A stretch of 64,000 nucleotides of DNA, taken from contig OZ025736.1 in the NCBI GenBank assembly GCA_964019335.1, positions 344,492 to 408,491 on the forward strand, written 5' to 3'. This document shows, in pieces, positions 22,219-33,584 of this stretch. The notes under the pieces are model-generated. The model was not told the origin of the DNA. It did not search any database and worked only from the letters and a program-made list of their open reading frames with translations. The position numbers and the translations under genes are program-made. Position 1 is the first letter of the stretch, and every line of letters begins with the position of its first letter. The stretch is from Diplonema japonicum (Eukaryota; Euglenozoa; Diplonemea; Diplonemida; Diplonemidae).

Positions 22219-22932
22219 ATAAACACCTCCTTAAGGGTCGCTTCGGTTTCTTCGTCAAGGATGTCTGAGAGGTCTGCGGACATGATGCCCTTTCTGGTTT
22301 TGCAGTCACGGACCACCTTTGCGTAGGCGATGTTGTCCTTGACAATCTTCTGCATTTCAGGGAAGTGCCAGCCGTACCATTCCTTGACCCGCATGACGTA
22401 GGTGTTGAGCTCCTTGTCGAGGTCGTCCATGAGAGCGATGGCCTGGATGATCATAAGATCGATCTTGTCAGGGGAGAACTTCAGTTTGTACCTTGCAAGG
22501 TTGTGCGCGAGGGCGAGGGACGCCTGGTTGTTGGTGGTCTCACTCACACTGTCCACGAGCTCCTTGATCTGGTGGCTGACAGTTCGAAGGACTTCGTTCA
22601 CCTCGTCACCGTGAACACAGGGGATCTCCACCTTTTCCTTGATAGACTTTCCAAGTTTCACATCCCACACTGCAAGCTCGTCTTTGATCCCCTTACCCAC
22701 ATAGTTCTTTTTCAAAAATTTCTCCAGACCCTTCGAGCAGGTACCGTCCACCAGTGCAGTCACGCTCTCCAGCGCCTCTTTCGTGTCCTGTAAAAAAAAG
22801 ATTTTTTTATTTTTTTTTTTTAAAGTTGCGTACCCTGAACGGCTTGAACGCGGCAAGCTTGAATTTACCCTTATCAGGGTTCACCACCTTCAGAAGGGCG
22901 TACCCGGTGGGCAGTTCGTAAAGGGCGTGCAT
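21355..22932 (-). CDS. NOP58: NOP58, box C/D snoRNP core protein
   Basis: Four exons: 22932-22834, 22787-22227, 22161-21541 and 21468-21355, all with GT-AG borders (introns 46, 65 and 72 nt) and perfect frame continuity. The product is about 464 aa. The N-terminus reads MHALYELPTGYALLKVV, typical of NOP58 rather than NOP56. The NOP domain is complete, with YGWHFPEM, MVGELVGARLVSKAGSLLQL and LLGAEKALFKALK, then PKYGLIFNTSLIGQ. The C-terminus is a Lys/Glu-rich tail encoded mostly by the last exon. Known role: binds box C/D snoRNAs with fibrillarin, NOP56 and the 15.5K protein, and supports rRNA 2'-O-methylation and processing in the nucleolus. Confidence 0.97.
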
Positions 22933-25900
22933 TTTTCTATATTTTTTTTTTCCCTTTTTTTTTTCGCGGGGTGGGGGTGGACCTTTTTTTTTTTTTATAT
23001 TTAAATTTTGAATTCCCCCACTCAGGTAGAAAGAAAAAAAAAAGAAAAAAAAGGAAAAAAAAAGGGGGTTGTGGGAAACGAGAAGAGGAATTTCTTTTTT
23101 TTTCTTTTTCATTCTGGGGAAAAGGGAAAAAAAGGGGGGGGGGGAAGCAGGGATATGTGGGCAGACAAAGAAAAATGGGAGGGGAGGGGTGAAACTATGT
23201 GCGCAGAGGGAAAAAGGCAAAAAAAAAAAAGTTTTAAAGAAAACAACGCAAAATGTTTTTAAGGACGAAGTCCTATTTTTTTTTGTGGACAGTTTAAAAA
23301 AAAAAAAAAGTTTTTTTTTTCCCTTTTGGGTCTGTGTGCTATTCTCCACCGCTGTGGCCCTCTACCAAAACTATCTTCCTTAGCCGTCGGTACTCTTTCC
23401 TTTGGCGATTGCTTTCAAAATTCTAAAGAAAAAAAAAAAAGAAAAATAATAATAGCTTCAGAAGAATCATGGATCAACTAATAAGAAAAAAAAATTCAAC
23501 TAATGATGGGGGAAAGCATCGATAGCAGTCCAACCAAATAAAAAACAAGGGGGGGGGAGAGAAAAAAAAGTAGCAGGAATAAATAATCTTCTTCTTCTTT
23601 TCTTTAGATGTAAAGAAAAGAAAAATGGGAAAAGGGGATGGTAACTGGGGAAGCACCTGTACTAGGTGCATATAGGCACTGCCTAAAACAAAGGGGGGGG
23701 GGGGGGGGGGGGGGCGTGGGACGATAAGGGAAGATAAACGTGAAAAGGGGAAGTATTTTCTTTTTTTCATTTTTCTTCTCATGCATTCGTTCCTAGTGGA
23801 TAAAAAACACAGCTTTTTTTTTTTTTTTTTTTTTTTTGTAGGGGAGAGAGGGGAAAGTGGGGAGGGTATGAAATCCAAAAATTCATTATGGGCTTCTTAA
23901 ATGCGTTATTTTGAACAATTCTGTTTTTTTTTTTCCTTTTTCCTCCTTTTTTTTCTTCTTCCTTCTTTTTCGTGTATTTCCGACCGTAATTTTTCTCATT
24001 CACATCCTCGACCATCATTCCGGCCCCTTTTACTATTATTTTTCAAACACATTACTTCTTCCTTTTTTTTTTCCCCCCTCTTTTTTTTTTTTTTTTTAAT
24101 TTATTTCACTGGGGAGAAAGTGGAAATTAAAAAAAAAAATTCTCTCCCCCCGTTTTCTTTTTTTTTTTTTTTTTTTTTTTTGCAGGCGGGACGTGTTTAT
24201 AAAACGCAGTTCGTCCTAATGCCCTGCAGCTCACCAGTCAAGGGAGAAAAAAAAATAATATTTCTTTGCCTCCCTTACGAGTTTGAGACAGTCAAGTTAA
24301 CACAATTTCACACTTTTCTGGAAACTTTTTTCCCCCGTTCCCTTTCTGTCCAGCTCCAACAGGGAGGTTTACTTCGTTTGATTATAGGTGGTGAGGTGGG
24401 GGGGGGGGGGGGAGCGCCAGAACGACAGGGAAAGGGGAAAGAAAAAAAAAGAAACAAAAAGAGAAAGAAATCTTCTTCGCTAGTTTTTTTTTTTTTTGCT
24501 AAAATGTTTCCTTTCTCTCCTTTGTGGCTTGAATGTAAAAAAAAAAAAAACAGTAAGGAGAAAGAACACGAAGAACAGGTAAAAATTTAAAGTAAAATGG
24601 GTCGGGGTGGGGTGGTGTGCAACGTCCTCCCTCCCTTTTTTTATTCTCTCTCTTTCTTTTTTCTCCTCCATACAGCCCGCAAAAGAAGTCTCATAGCACC
24701 CACCGGATTATAGGTTGTTAGGGGTAAAAAGCCTATGCACTTTTTTTTTCTTTCTTTTTTTCTTTCTTTCTTTCTTTCTGTCTTCTTTCCACTCCTTATC
24801 AATAAAACAAGAGAGATAAAAAAAAATTAAAAAAGAAACATGTGACACACAACAAAGATAGGCACCACAGCGTGTGCAAAGAAGCAAACAGCCGGTAGGG
24901 AAGGGAGAGGGGGTGATGGTCCACCCCTTTGCAGGAGCAAATATTGGTAGAGGGACAGGGGGAGGGGGAATCATGGCATAAGCAATAAAATACTATCAGC
25001 TTCACCTTTTTCAAACCCCGAAGGGGTGGGATCCTTCTCTTTTTTTCATTTTTTTTTTCCATTTTTTTTTCATCTTTTTCCCGTCCCCCCCCCTGTTTCT
25101 TTTCTGGGGGTAAAAAAAAAAAAAGTGCCTCGTTTATTGGGGGGGAAAAAAAGGCACGAAATAAAAAAAAAAAATATAAAAAAAAACTGAAAGTATTGCA
25201 GTAACCTAAACATGGGGTGAGGAGGGAGGAAGGGAGGGGGGGGGGGGGGGGGGAGATACGAAAAAAGAGAAATACAACAGCGCGGGACTTAAAGTTCATC
25301 TTGACGTGGTTCCCTCCACCGCTTCAACCCTGTTTCACAGTTTCAGTCCACCTTCCAGCCTAACCCCAGGACTCTGAGGTGGCCTCACGAAACGCCAGGG
25401 TGGCAGCAAGGTAGACGGTTGATTGCCTAGAAAAGACTGAGAGTGAGCCAGATATTTTCTTTTAAGGCAAACAAGTAGTTTAGTGCAGTTGTTTCCTCCA
25501 ATTTTTTTTTTTTTTGTGCGAACTGCCATTTTTCTTTTTTTTTTTCCCTTTTTTTTTTTAAAGCCTCCCCCGGGGTTTTGTTTCATGCAGGTTTTAGTCC
25601 GTGCTTATGTGGCATGACCCGACCGGTTAACTTTAAAAAAATCTCTATTTTTTTTGTTGGAAAGAAAAGAAATAGGAGAGAAAAAAAAAAAAAGAACACT
25701 CAACCTCCCTTTCACAAGAAACGAAGCCAAGCGCCCTATTCTCTTTTTCGTTTTCTTTTTTTTTTTTCATCTTTTTTTAACCGCCCAGGCCTGACAAATA
25801 AAAGATAGGGGTGGGAGAAAAAAAGAAAAAACCGAAACAAAAGCGCGAGGGGATAAGTAGTTTTAAAAAAGAAAAAAAAAAACTAAAAATTAAAAAAAAA

Positions 25901-26114
25901 AAAGGTAAGAAGAAAAAAAAAAGTGCACACAGTAAGAAGAATTTAGGGGGTGGGGAGGTGAGTGATAAAGGGTGGGGGAATAAAAAAAAAAAAAAAAAAA
26001 GGAAAGACTAATTGTCATTCTTGAAGGGGAATAAAGAAAAAAAAATATCACTATGATTGGAGGGGAAGAGGGAGAGAGAATATTTGTCCAGATGACCCGC
26101 CGCAAAAAAAAAAA
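22933..26114. other. Very long low-complexity spacer
   Basis: About 3.2 kb with no confident gene, the longest such stretch in the window. Homopolymers dominate. Less repetitive islands lie at about 23600-23690, 24180-24370 and 25290-25600. The last could encode a 64-aa minus-strand peptide starting MAVRTKKKK (about 25335-25529) that is unlike any family I know, and it is not called. Confidence 0.5.
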
Positions 26115-26623
26115 ATAACTATTTATTGCCAACAAATAATGAGTCATTATTTAACTCGAGTTCCCGAATTTTTTGCACGAGGGCCCGCAGGGCCCGAGTG
26201 CAAAAAAACGGGTAACGAGTGTTAAATAATGGCTCATTTGGCGGCAAGTAAGTCGTTTTATTTCACTCTTCGTCATTTGAGTCACTCACTCTTCACTGCT
26301 TTCACTGCTGTTTTTTTTCACGCAGGTCAGCCTTTTTGGGGAGTTTCCTAAGGTAATATGGGGTTGCTATTTCGCCGTGGCATTTAAAGGGAAAGTAAGG
26401 CACTTATTCCCACTTTTAAGGGCTGGAATGGCCTCAGATGGCCAAAAATAGTCAAAATCCCACCCCAAAAAAATTTTTCAAGGGGTTGGGTGCATTTTTT
26501 TCCACGGCCTAGTTAAATAATGGCGATTTCGCGTTAAATAATGGCCGTTTCGCGTTAAATAATGGCCATTTCGCGTTAAATAATGAGGCCCCTAGTGAGT
26601 GAAGAAAATGACGAAGAGTGAAG
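26115..26623. mobile_element. Fold-back/MITE-like repeat element
   Basis: The left part is an imperfect palindrome: arms 26115-26186 and 26190-26260 around a 3-bp centre, with GGGCCC on each side and about three quarters identity. Directly after it, 26262-26292 is repeated inverted at 26593-26622 (TTCACTCTTCGTCATT at one end). Between them lies a 21-bp tandem unit, GTTAAATAATGGCNNTTTCGC, in three and a half copies at about 26512-26585. The same GTTAAATAATGGC/GCCATTATTTAAC word also occurs in the palindrome arms. No coding frame is present. This is either a non-autonomous DNA transposon or two nested ones. Confidence 0.7.
26512..26585 (+). repeat. 21-bp tandem repeat, about 3.5 units
   Basis: Units begin GTTAAATAATGGC and end TTTCGC, and differ only at two bases in the middle (GA, CG, CA). 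They are part of the fold-back element around them. Confidence 0.85.
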
Positions 26624-26671
26624 AAAAAAAAAAGAAAAAAAAAAAAAAAAAAAAAAAAAAAACACTGTTTT

Positions 26672-29600
26672 CTACTCATCACAATCGCCTTTTGTTGAGC
26701 TACCTCTCAATAGACTCCCCCACGCTTCACAAGTTCTAGCAGTGATGTCAAGCCGGGAAGCCAAGACAGGCTTGTGTTCCACAGAATCCACAGAATCTAG
26801 AACCTCAGGGTCCACGAACCTGCTAGCCAGCTCACCTGCCTTTTCCATTAACCGGTTGAGCTCAGACAAAACAGTCCTTGCTTGGGGGGTCTGATCAAGA
26901 ATTTCGGTGGTGAGCCTTTTTTTTTTTTTTTTTTCCCCCTTCAGAAAAAAAAAATACCACAATTTGTACAAAGCGCCCAGCGCCTTCATCTGGAAATGCC
27001 TGCATTTTCTCTGCTTCGCAAGGTTGAATGAAGCGATCAGTTTGCTCTCCGCAGTGGTATATACCCTCGCTTCCAAGGGCTCGACCCCTGGTTCGACCAA
27101 CGACGCTGCAGCATCTCTGTCTTCTTTCAAGACCTTAATCATCAGAATCGCCTGCAGCCTCATGAGTTCTGGAGCAAACTGCATATCCGACACAGACCCC
27201 TTCAAGTAGTCTATGTACGGCATAGGGCTACACCCACTGTCAACAACTGCTTCTAGCAACGCGCAACGCAGCAGCTGCAACGACCCAAATGCCTTCGTGA
27301 GGGTCCTCAACGGGTCCATCGCCTGGTCAGGGGAACCCTTTGCGATTGCAATGAAAAAGTTAGCCAATGTTACGCTTAGACTGTCACCTATCTGCCGGGC
27401 CATGTCCAGTGCATTCTCAGCATATCGTGTCACGGCCGAAAAATTCTTCAAAAGCACGTGGTACTGGCATGCAAGCGCATTGACCCTTGGCTGCGACACA
27501 CCCTTTGTCTTATTCCCTGCGTACGTTTTCGCTGCATCCTCCACGTCCTCCGCTTGGCTGTAATTCCCCATAACGATGTATGCGATCTTTAAAGCGACGA
27601 GGAGGTCCGGTTGGGGCATCCCGCTGCTCATCCCGCAGAAGAACGTGGACAGCTTCTGGGAACTAAACTGCGCGTTATCCAGCGACTTGCACCTTTCCAG
27701 CGTGTCTTTTATGATTTCTATCATGTCGCTGTTTCTGTCGCCGCAGCATTGATACACCTGTACAGTGGTGCAGGAGCCTAGAACGGCTTCGATCTCTCCG
27801 CCAGCTTCGGCTGTCATGGCGTCAAGGGATTTTAAGGACATCAGTGCCTCTGCGATGCGGTCTTGGTTGGCGAGCTCTGTGCACTTCCCGCACGTTGCCC
27901 GGTACGTTGTTTCCCAGGTAGAGTCGGTGAAGGATTCTAGTTTTACCGCCAAGACTTGTTCGTGGAGTCTGAGGCAGTATTCTGGAGTGTATCGAGCCCG
28001 TGCCTTGTAGACAGGTTGCAAGAGTTCCGATAAGATGGCCATTTCTAGTTCAGCTGTCTCGGTGGCGTCGTCGCATTTTCTGTTTCGAAGAGGGATGAAT
28101 TCGTGGGCTGTGGAGTAGCTTGATGCGGATGATAGGTAGTCGCCGCAGGTATGAAGCCATTTCCCGTGTTTTCTCAAGCACCATATTGCCCTGTCGAGGT
28201 CTTCCGGTGTGCATTGTTCTTCAGCGCTCTTCACGTACGCGCTCCAGTGGCGTGCGAGCTGCGCCATCGTTCCGTTTTGGTCTTGGGTGTCCTGTGCCTC
28301 GTCGCTCTCCGAGTTCGCGATGATCAGTTTCCCTTCGATCCAATCCGCCAGTTGCTTGTGCATAGTTATCTTCTGTTCGTGCAGCACCATTCCGTACGCC
28401 TCCTCTTGCACCACTTTATCGGCGAATCTATAAGTATTCTCCGAACCTTGTGCGTGGTCTACTTGCTGGTCCAGGAAAATTCTCTGCGAGAAAAAAAAAA
28501 AAGAAAAATCTTTTTTCCTCCCTCTCTTTTTCTTTTTTCCATACTTGTTCAACGAGTTTCAGCACCGCGTGTAGAATAACGTTCTTGGACTTGCTCACAG
28601 GGAAGATCTCGTGAAGGGAGTTCAAGGTGAACTGTGGGTTGTGTTTTGATTTTTTTTTTTTTTCTCGCTTGTTGGGAAATGTACACACCTTCATCCCCAC
28701 CACGCTGGAGCACTTCACGACAAGCTGTTGCGTAGCCTGCAGCCTGTCGATAGTTGACCTGTTTATGTTTTTTTTTTTTTAATATAAATACTCCCCCTCT
28801 CATCGACTTACACACCTCACGTAGTTGATCATCGACTTCGGAACGAGCAGGTTGAGGCCCTCATCGTTCCCCATAAAGTGAAGCTTCCCGTTTGTAAGAC
28901 CGAGCTTAGATTGAGCCGTCCCGTTCTTAGAGACAAGGATGTCCCTTATGGCGTTGGAGAGGCCGACCAAGAGGTACACTCTACCTGACCGTGAGTTTTG
29001 GTACACGTAGGAAGACACAGCGGGCTCAAGCTGAGTAATCTCAGGGATGTCAGGGTGCGACTGCAGCTGTCTATTGAGCAGGGTGATCAGAAGCTCAGAT
29101 GACTGTGCTTCGGTCAAGGGCTTCAAAGTTATGATAGTTGTGGACTGTGTGTACTCCCTCAATTTAATCCAAATACTCGCTTCTTGTTTGTAAGTAAGCT
29201 CCGCGTTTGTCTCCAGTGGCCGCTGCGTGCACACCACCATGATCTGTGACTGTTTGTCCTTCGACTCTGCCAGCTGAAGTAACAGTTCCAACGACGGGAT
29301 ATCATGACAGTTCTGCATGCTGTCGAGCAAGATGAAAAGCGGTTGTTGCTGCGAGTGGTACTTCAGTATAATGTGGAGCATCGACGTTGTTGTCTTTGCC
29401 TTTATAGAGGTAGAGATGTCGCTTAGAGAAGGTGGTTCTCTGAAGGTTGTTTTGAGGATTGGGTTTAAAAGCGCTAGGAAACACTCCAGTTCCAACTGGA
29501 GGTACCCGAACTCCATCCAGTCGTCCATGCGCGCGAGGATTTCAAGATGGGCGCGCAGATGTTTTGCTTTGGAAACCCCGGGCTGCATGTTTCCAAGAAG

Positions 29601-31706
29601 CAGCTGTGTGAAGATCGGTTCCCAAACATGAAACGCGGTGTCCGACGCGGTGTCAGCTGTGCTCTCAAGAACGGTCCCTGGTACGATACCCTTCTCCACG
29701 GGTATTGCGCAGTGTCGCGTTAGGTATGATTTTCCCATACCGCCTTCACCATAGACTAGAACAACGCGGGTTTTAACAGTTCCAGCAGCGTCGGAAACGA
29801 CATCGTCGCGGACCTCTTCGAGGAGCTTGAGCTCCTGGGCACGGCCAATCATGACAAGAGTCCGTTCTTCATCGTCGCCTTCAGATTCTTCACCGTCCTC
29901 TCCTTGTGCGCGTTGATACGCGGCGAAATCGCGACGGCCCTTGAAAAGCTTCATCGGGACGTACAACTGTATAGGTGAGTCCGATCCTCTGACAGAACGT
30001 TGTTCCAGGGACGTGTCATATAATGTGTTTTTCTTCGTCAGGTTGAACGTGGCTGGATCGACGAGAATCTTCGACCACACGTTGGAAGACCCTTTTTCCG
30101 GGGTTGACGAGTTTGATTCCCGTCTGTTGTTCACAACCTCTTCATTGTGGACGCCTTCACACATTGTCATCAACCTCGCTCCAAGATTCACCGCTGAACC
30201 CATGATCGTGTAATCACGTCGGGTCAGGGAACCGATCGAACCCACAAATGTTTCACCAGTTGTGACGCCTATGGAAATCCCGATGCCGAGCTGTTCGCAT
30301 CTTTCTCTGATTTCCAATGCGGATTTGATAGCACGGCTTGAATCGTCCGTGTGTTGCGGGATGCCGTAGGTTACAATTATGGAGCATCCTTTTTCATCGA
30401 CAAGACAGTTCGCAATACACCCTTCCGCTGTGTACACAATGTTCTGAATCGATCTGATCATCTGGTGGATTGATGAGAATGCGGTGTCGGCGGTACCGGT
30501 TATGTTCTCGCTGAGCTGTTCCCAGTTGTTGACCCCCATGAACAACATCGACAGAACCCTCGTTTCAGAAATAGAGTGCTGGCCTTCTTCAAGCTTCGCC
30601 TGCACAAACGAATCGATGAAACCTTTCACACCGCGATCCATCGCTGTTGTCAAAATTATAGGCGCTAATGGTGTCCCAGCTGGTATCGTCGCACTGGGTT
30701 TCATCGCCATGAGATAGCCTTCCTTGTCTTTTTCACCTATCATCTGCCCGGAATATATATTTGTGGTGCCGGTTTTTTCAACGCATTCCATGGCTTCTTT
30801 GGAGATCACGATCTGACCCTCTTGGGATAAGGGCATGGTGACTGCTAGCTGGTCGAAAACTCTTCCAAACACAACACGACGCCAGAAATCGCCGCTTCCT
30901 CCGACGGTCATGGTTTTGACTTCCGACGCGCCGATGCCGATGTGGACGCCGATCTCTCTGTCCATTTCGCCTGGTGCGTCTTTTGACACTCTTGCTACGT
31001 ATGATGGAAACCTGTGTCGGATCTGCATTGCACAGCTTAATGCCTGAACGGTCAGTGTAGCAAGCGACGAGCTGCAGTATTGAGACCCGAACAACACGAT
31101 AAGAGCATCGCCTGCAAATTTTTCCACAGCACCACCGTACTCTGTTACAACGTCAATTAGCTGTGTGAAGTACCCGTTGATGTACGACGCCAGAAGCTCC
31201 ACACCGAGCATGTTGGGTAGCTTTGACAGGGATTCACTGAGCGCTGTGAAACCTGAAATGTCTACCATCATCACCACTCCTTGAAATGATGAAAATTCGG
31301 GGGTTGAAATGGGTGAGCTGTCTACTTGGAAATGCTTCAGAACCGGCCATGGTACATAAGGTGTCAGCGCATCTGCGAAGGGGCTCGGTTGTTGCAGTTT
31401 TTTCAGAAACGCTTTTCTTCGCTCGCCGCCCTTAACCTTCACCTTTTTGTCGACGTCAGTCTGGTTTCCTTGGGCGTCGGGTTGGAACCTGCCTTTGCTT
31501 TTCTTCTTGTATTTGTCTTTGCTGCTCTTTTTCCTTCGTTCCTTCCCAGACCCCGTGCCGCTTGGGTTCGAGGATTTTTGCACTTCCTGTTTAACCTCTT
31601 TTTTTTCTTTCTCCCCAGTGCGTTCCTCTCCCTTTTTTTGTGATTTGTGCTTATCCTCAGACTGCGGCTGAGTCTTTGCTGTGCCTGAACTCGCGGCGCA
31701 ACCCAT
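26672..31706 (-). CDS. Soluble-type adenylyl cyclase with ATPase and TPR-like region
   Basis: Five exons: 31706-28816, 28758-28689, 28631-28545, 28483-26958 and 26915-26672, giving 1605 aa. The N-terminus MGCAASS is a consensus for N-myristoylation at Gly2 with palmitoylation at Cys3. A Lys/Glu-rich linker follows. Cyclase domain C1 (about 140-310) has both metal-binding aspartates (MMVDISGFTAL and KFAGDALIVLFG). C2 (about 375-520) keeps RRDYTIMGSAVNLGARLM but lacks the metal pair, as in animal ADCY10. An NTPase domain starts near 640 with the P-loop GEGGMGKS. The long helical C-terminal half resembles the ADCY10 TPR-like region. Bicarbonate- and Ca2+-stimulated cAMP synthesis is the family's activity. 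Residue-level regulation cannot be read here. The last intron has no stop in frame and could be mistaken for coding sequence. Confidence 0.9.
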
Positions 31707-33046
31707 TTTTTTTTTTCAAAAAGAATTCGAAAAAAGACGGGGGGGAGGGAGGGAAAAAGGGTTTATGGAACTACCCCCTTAACCTTTTTTTCTTTCTTTT
31801 TTTTTTCCCCCCCTTCCTCTCCCGCCCTCCTTTTTTTTTTTTTTCTTCCTTTCCCACCTCCCGCCCTCCTGTTGTTTTTTTTTTTTTTCTTCTTCTAAAA
31901 TGGAACAAAAAAAAAAAACATGTATAGGGGAAAATAATAGGGATAACAAAACTATCGAACCAAGTAGGACCCAAATCAAAGAACCGTGGGGGGGGTATAA
32001 AAAGGGGATATTTTGGAGGCGGGGGGAAAGGAGGGGGGTAAAAAAAAAGAAGAGAAATAGAACGAAAAAAGTGTGAAAGAAAATGGAGAAAAAAAAAGGG
32101 AGTCAATTGAAAAAGTGTGCGGAATATGAAAAAAAAAAAAAAAAAAAAAAAACAGCTTTCTTTTTCCCTTCTTCTTTTTCTCTTTTTTAGACTGTCTTGG
32201 GGGGCTTTATACTTTGGGCCTGGATTCTCCATTTCATTCTTTCTTTCCCCTTTTTTTTTCCCCATGTAGCTGGGCCCGAGGCGCGCGTCTGAACGCAATT
32301 TTCTACCAACTGCATTAACAGCGCTAATGAAACCGGAAGAAAATGCCTTACGTGTTTAATAATGTGAAAAAGAAAGAGGGGTAATTTCTTTTTTCTGGGG
32401 GGGGGAGAGAGAAAGGCAAACTTTAGTTATTGTGTATAACAAAAATATTTCTCTGCTTCTTCTTTTTTTTTTCTTTGAAAAATTACCCCCCCCGTCCCTA
32501 CCAACCTTGCTCAACCCTTTTTTCTTGGGGGGGGTAGAGGGGGTGTCAAAACAAGAAATGACAAAAAAAATAGAGAGGGAGAGAGGGGGGATTTCTTTTT
32601 TCTTTTTTTTTCCCACCACCCTTTTTTTTTGTTTATAATGGACTCCCCGACCGAAAAGAAGAGGAAGGGGGGGGAGGAAAAAATGAATTTCTTTCCACGA
32701 CGATTTATTTCGTCTTTTTTTTTTTTTAAAGCGCAACAACTCCCCCAACATTTTGTCTACTTGATCTACAGGGAGGGTGACCTCCATACCCATTCCCATA
32801 CCACGATGCCAGTATTCTTTTTTTTTTTTTTTTTTTCTTGCTGATAATCTTCCGTTTTCCTTCGCACACATCTGGTTGCACCATTTCTTGCCATGTTTCC
32901 TTTGGCAAGGATGCCCCCCCCCCTCCCCGTTTTTTCTTTTCCTTCTTTTTTTTTTTTTCGCTTCGTTCTTCGCCATCGCCACGGGGAACAAACGGGCCTA
33001 GTTACATAAAAAAAAAATATGGGTGAAACTTGTTGTTGTTTATTTT

Positions 33047-33085
<39 letters not shown>

Positions 33086-33584
33086 AAGAACGAGTATTTG
33101 ACTTGTCTAAACAAAAGGGGAACGTTGGCAACGTGTTTCGGGTTGACAAACTTCTCCAGGTTTTACCCGGCACGTACAAACAACGGCCAGTTCCTCTTTT
33201 TTAAAAGAGGTAAAATGAAGTACATCCTTGCTCGGCTCAAAAGAATATAACAAGTTTAGAAAATTCTCAACCCGGAGAGAGGGAGAGAAAAGGGGGGGGG
33301 GGGGGGGATGGGGAAAAATAGCTTTCTTTTTTGCACCCCCCCCATCAGTAGCGACTTTAACCGTTCTTTTTTTTTCTTATTCCATCAAAGTTAACAACTC
33401 AAATAGAATAAGGAAAAAATAGAATGCACCCTCCCCCCCGTTTTTTTTTTAACACACTTTTTTAAATATAAATTCTGCCCCACACTTTTTTTTTTTTTTA
33501 ATATAAAGTTTTTTTTTTCTTTTTTTTTTTCGTTCTTCCCCCCCCCCCACCACACTTTCAAAAAAAAAAAAAAAATAGAGGACC
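31707..33584. other. Long spacer with non-repetitive islands
   Basis: About 1.9 kb of mainly low-complexity DNA. Islands of ordinary composition lie at about 32200-32360, 32720-32980 and 33090-33230. On the minus strand the middle island could start a peptide MAKNEAKKKK at about 32979, and carries EVTLPVDQVDKMLGELLRF near 32790-32733. Homopolymers break it up, and I could not define exons. It may be a small intron-rich gene, or debris. Confidence 0.45.

Noticed and set aside
22807-23349. Minus-strand frame of 180 codons running into NOP58 exon 1
   Set aside because: Only poly-Phe/Lys/Pro upstream of the true NOP58 start MHALYELP; homopolymer artefact.
25335-25529. 64-aa peptide MAVRTKKKK...
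   Set aside because: No family match, no splice or acceptor support and partly low complexity; too weak to call.
26115-26623. CRISPR-like array (21-bp units)
   Set aside because: Units are directly adjacent without spacers and belong to a fold-back element in a eukaryotic context.
26916-26957. In-frame read-through YFFFLKGEKKKKK in the cyclase
   Set aside because: GT-AG borders in phase join TTG-TG|G-CTC to give KLW-LTTEIL. The segment has intron composition.
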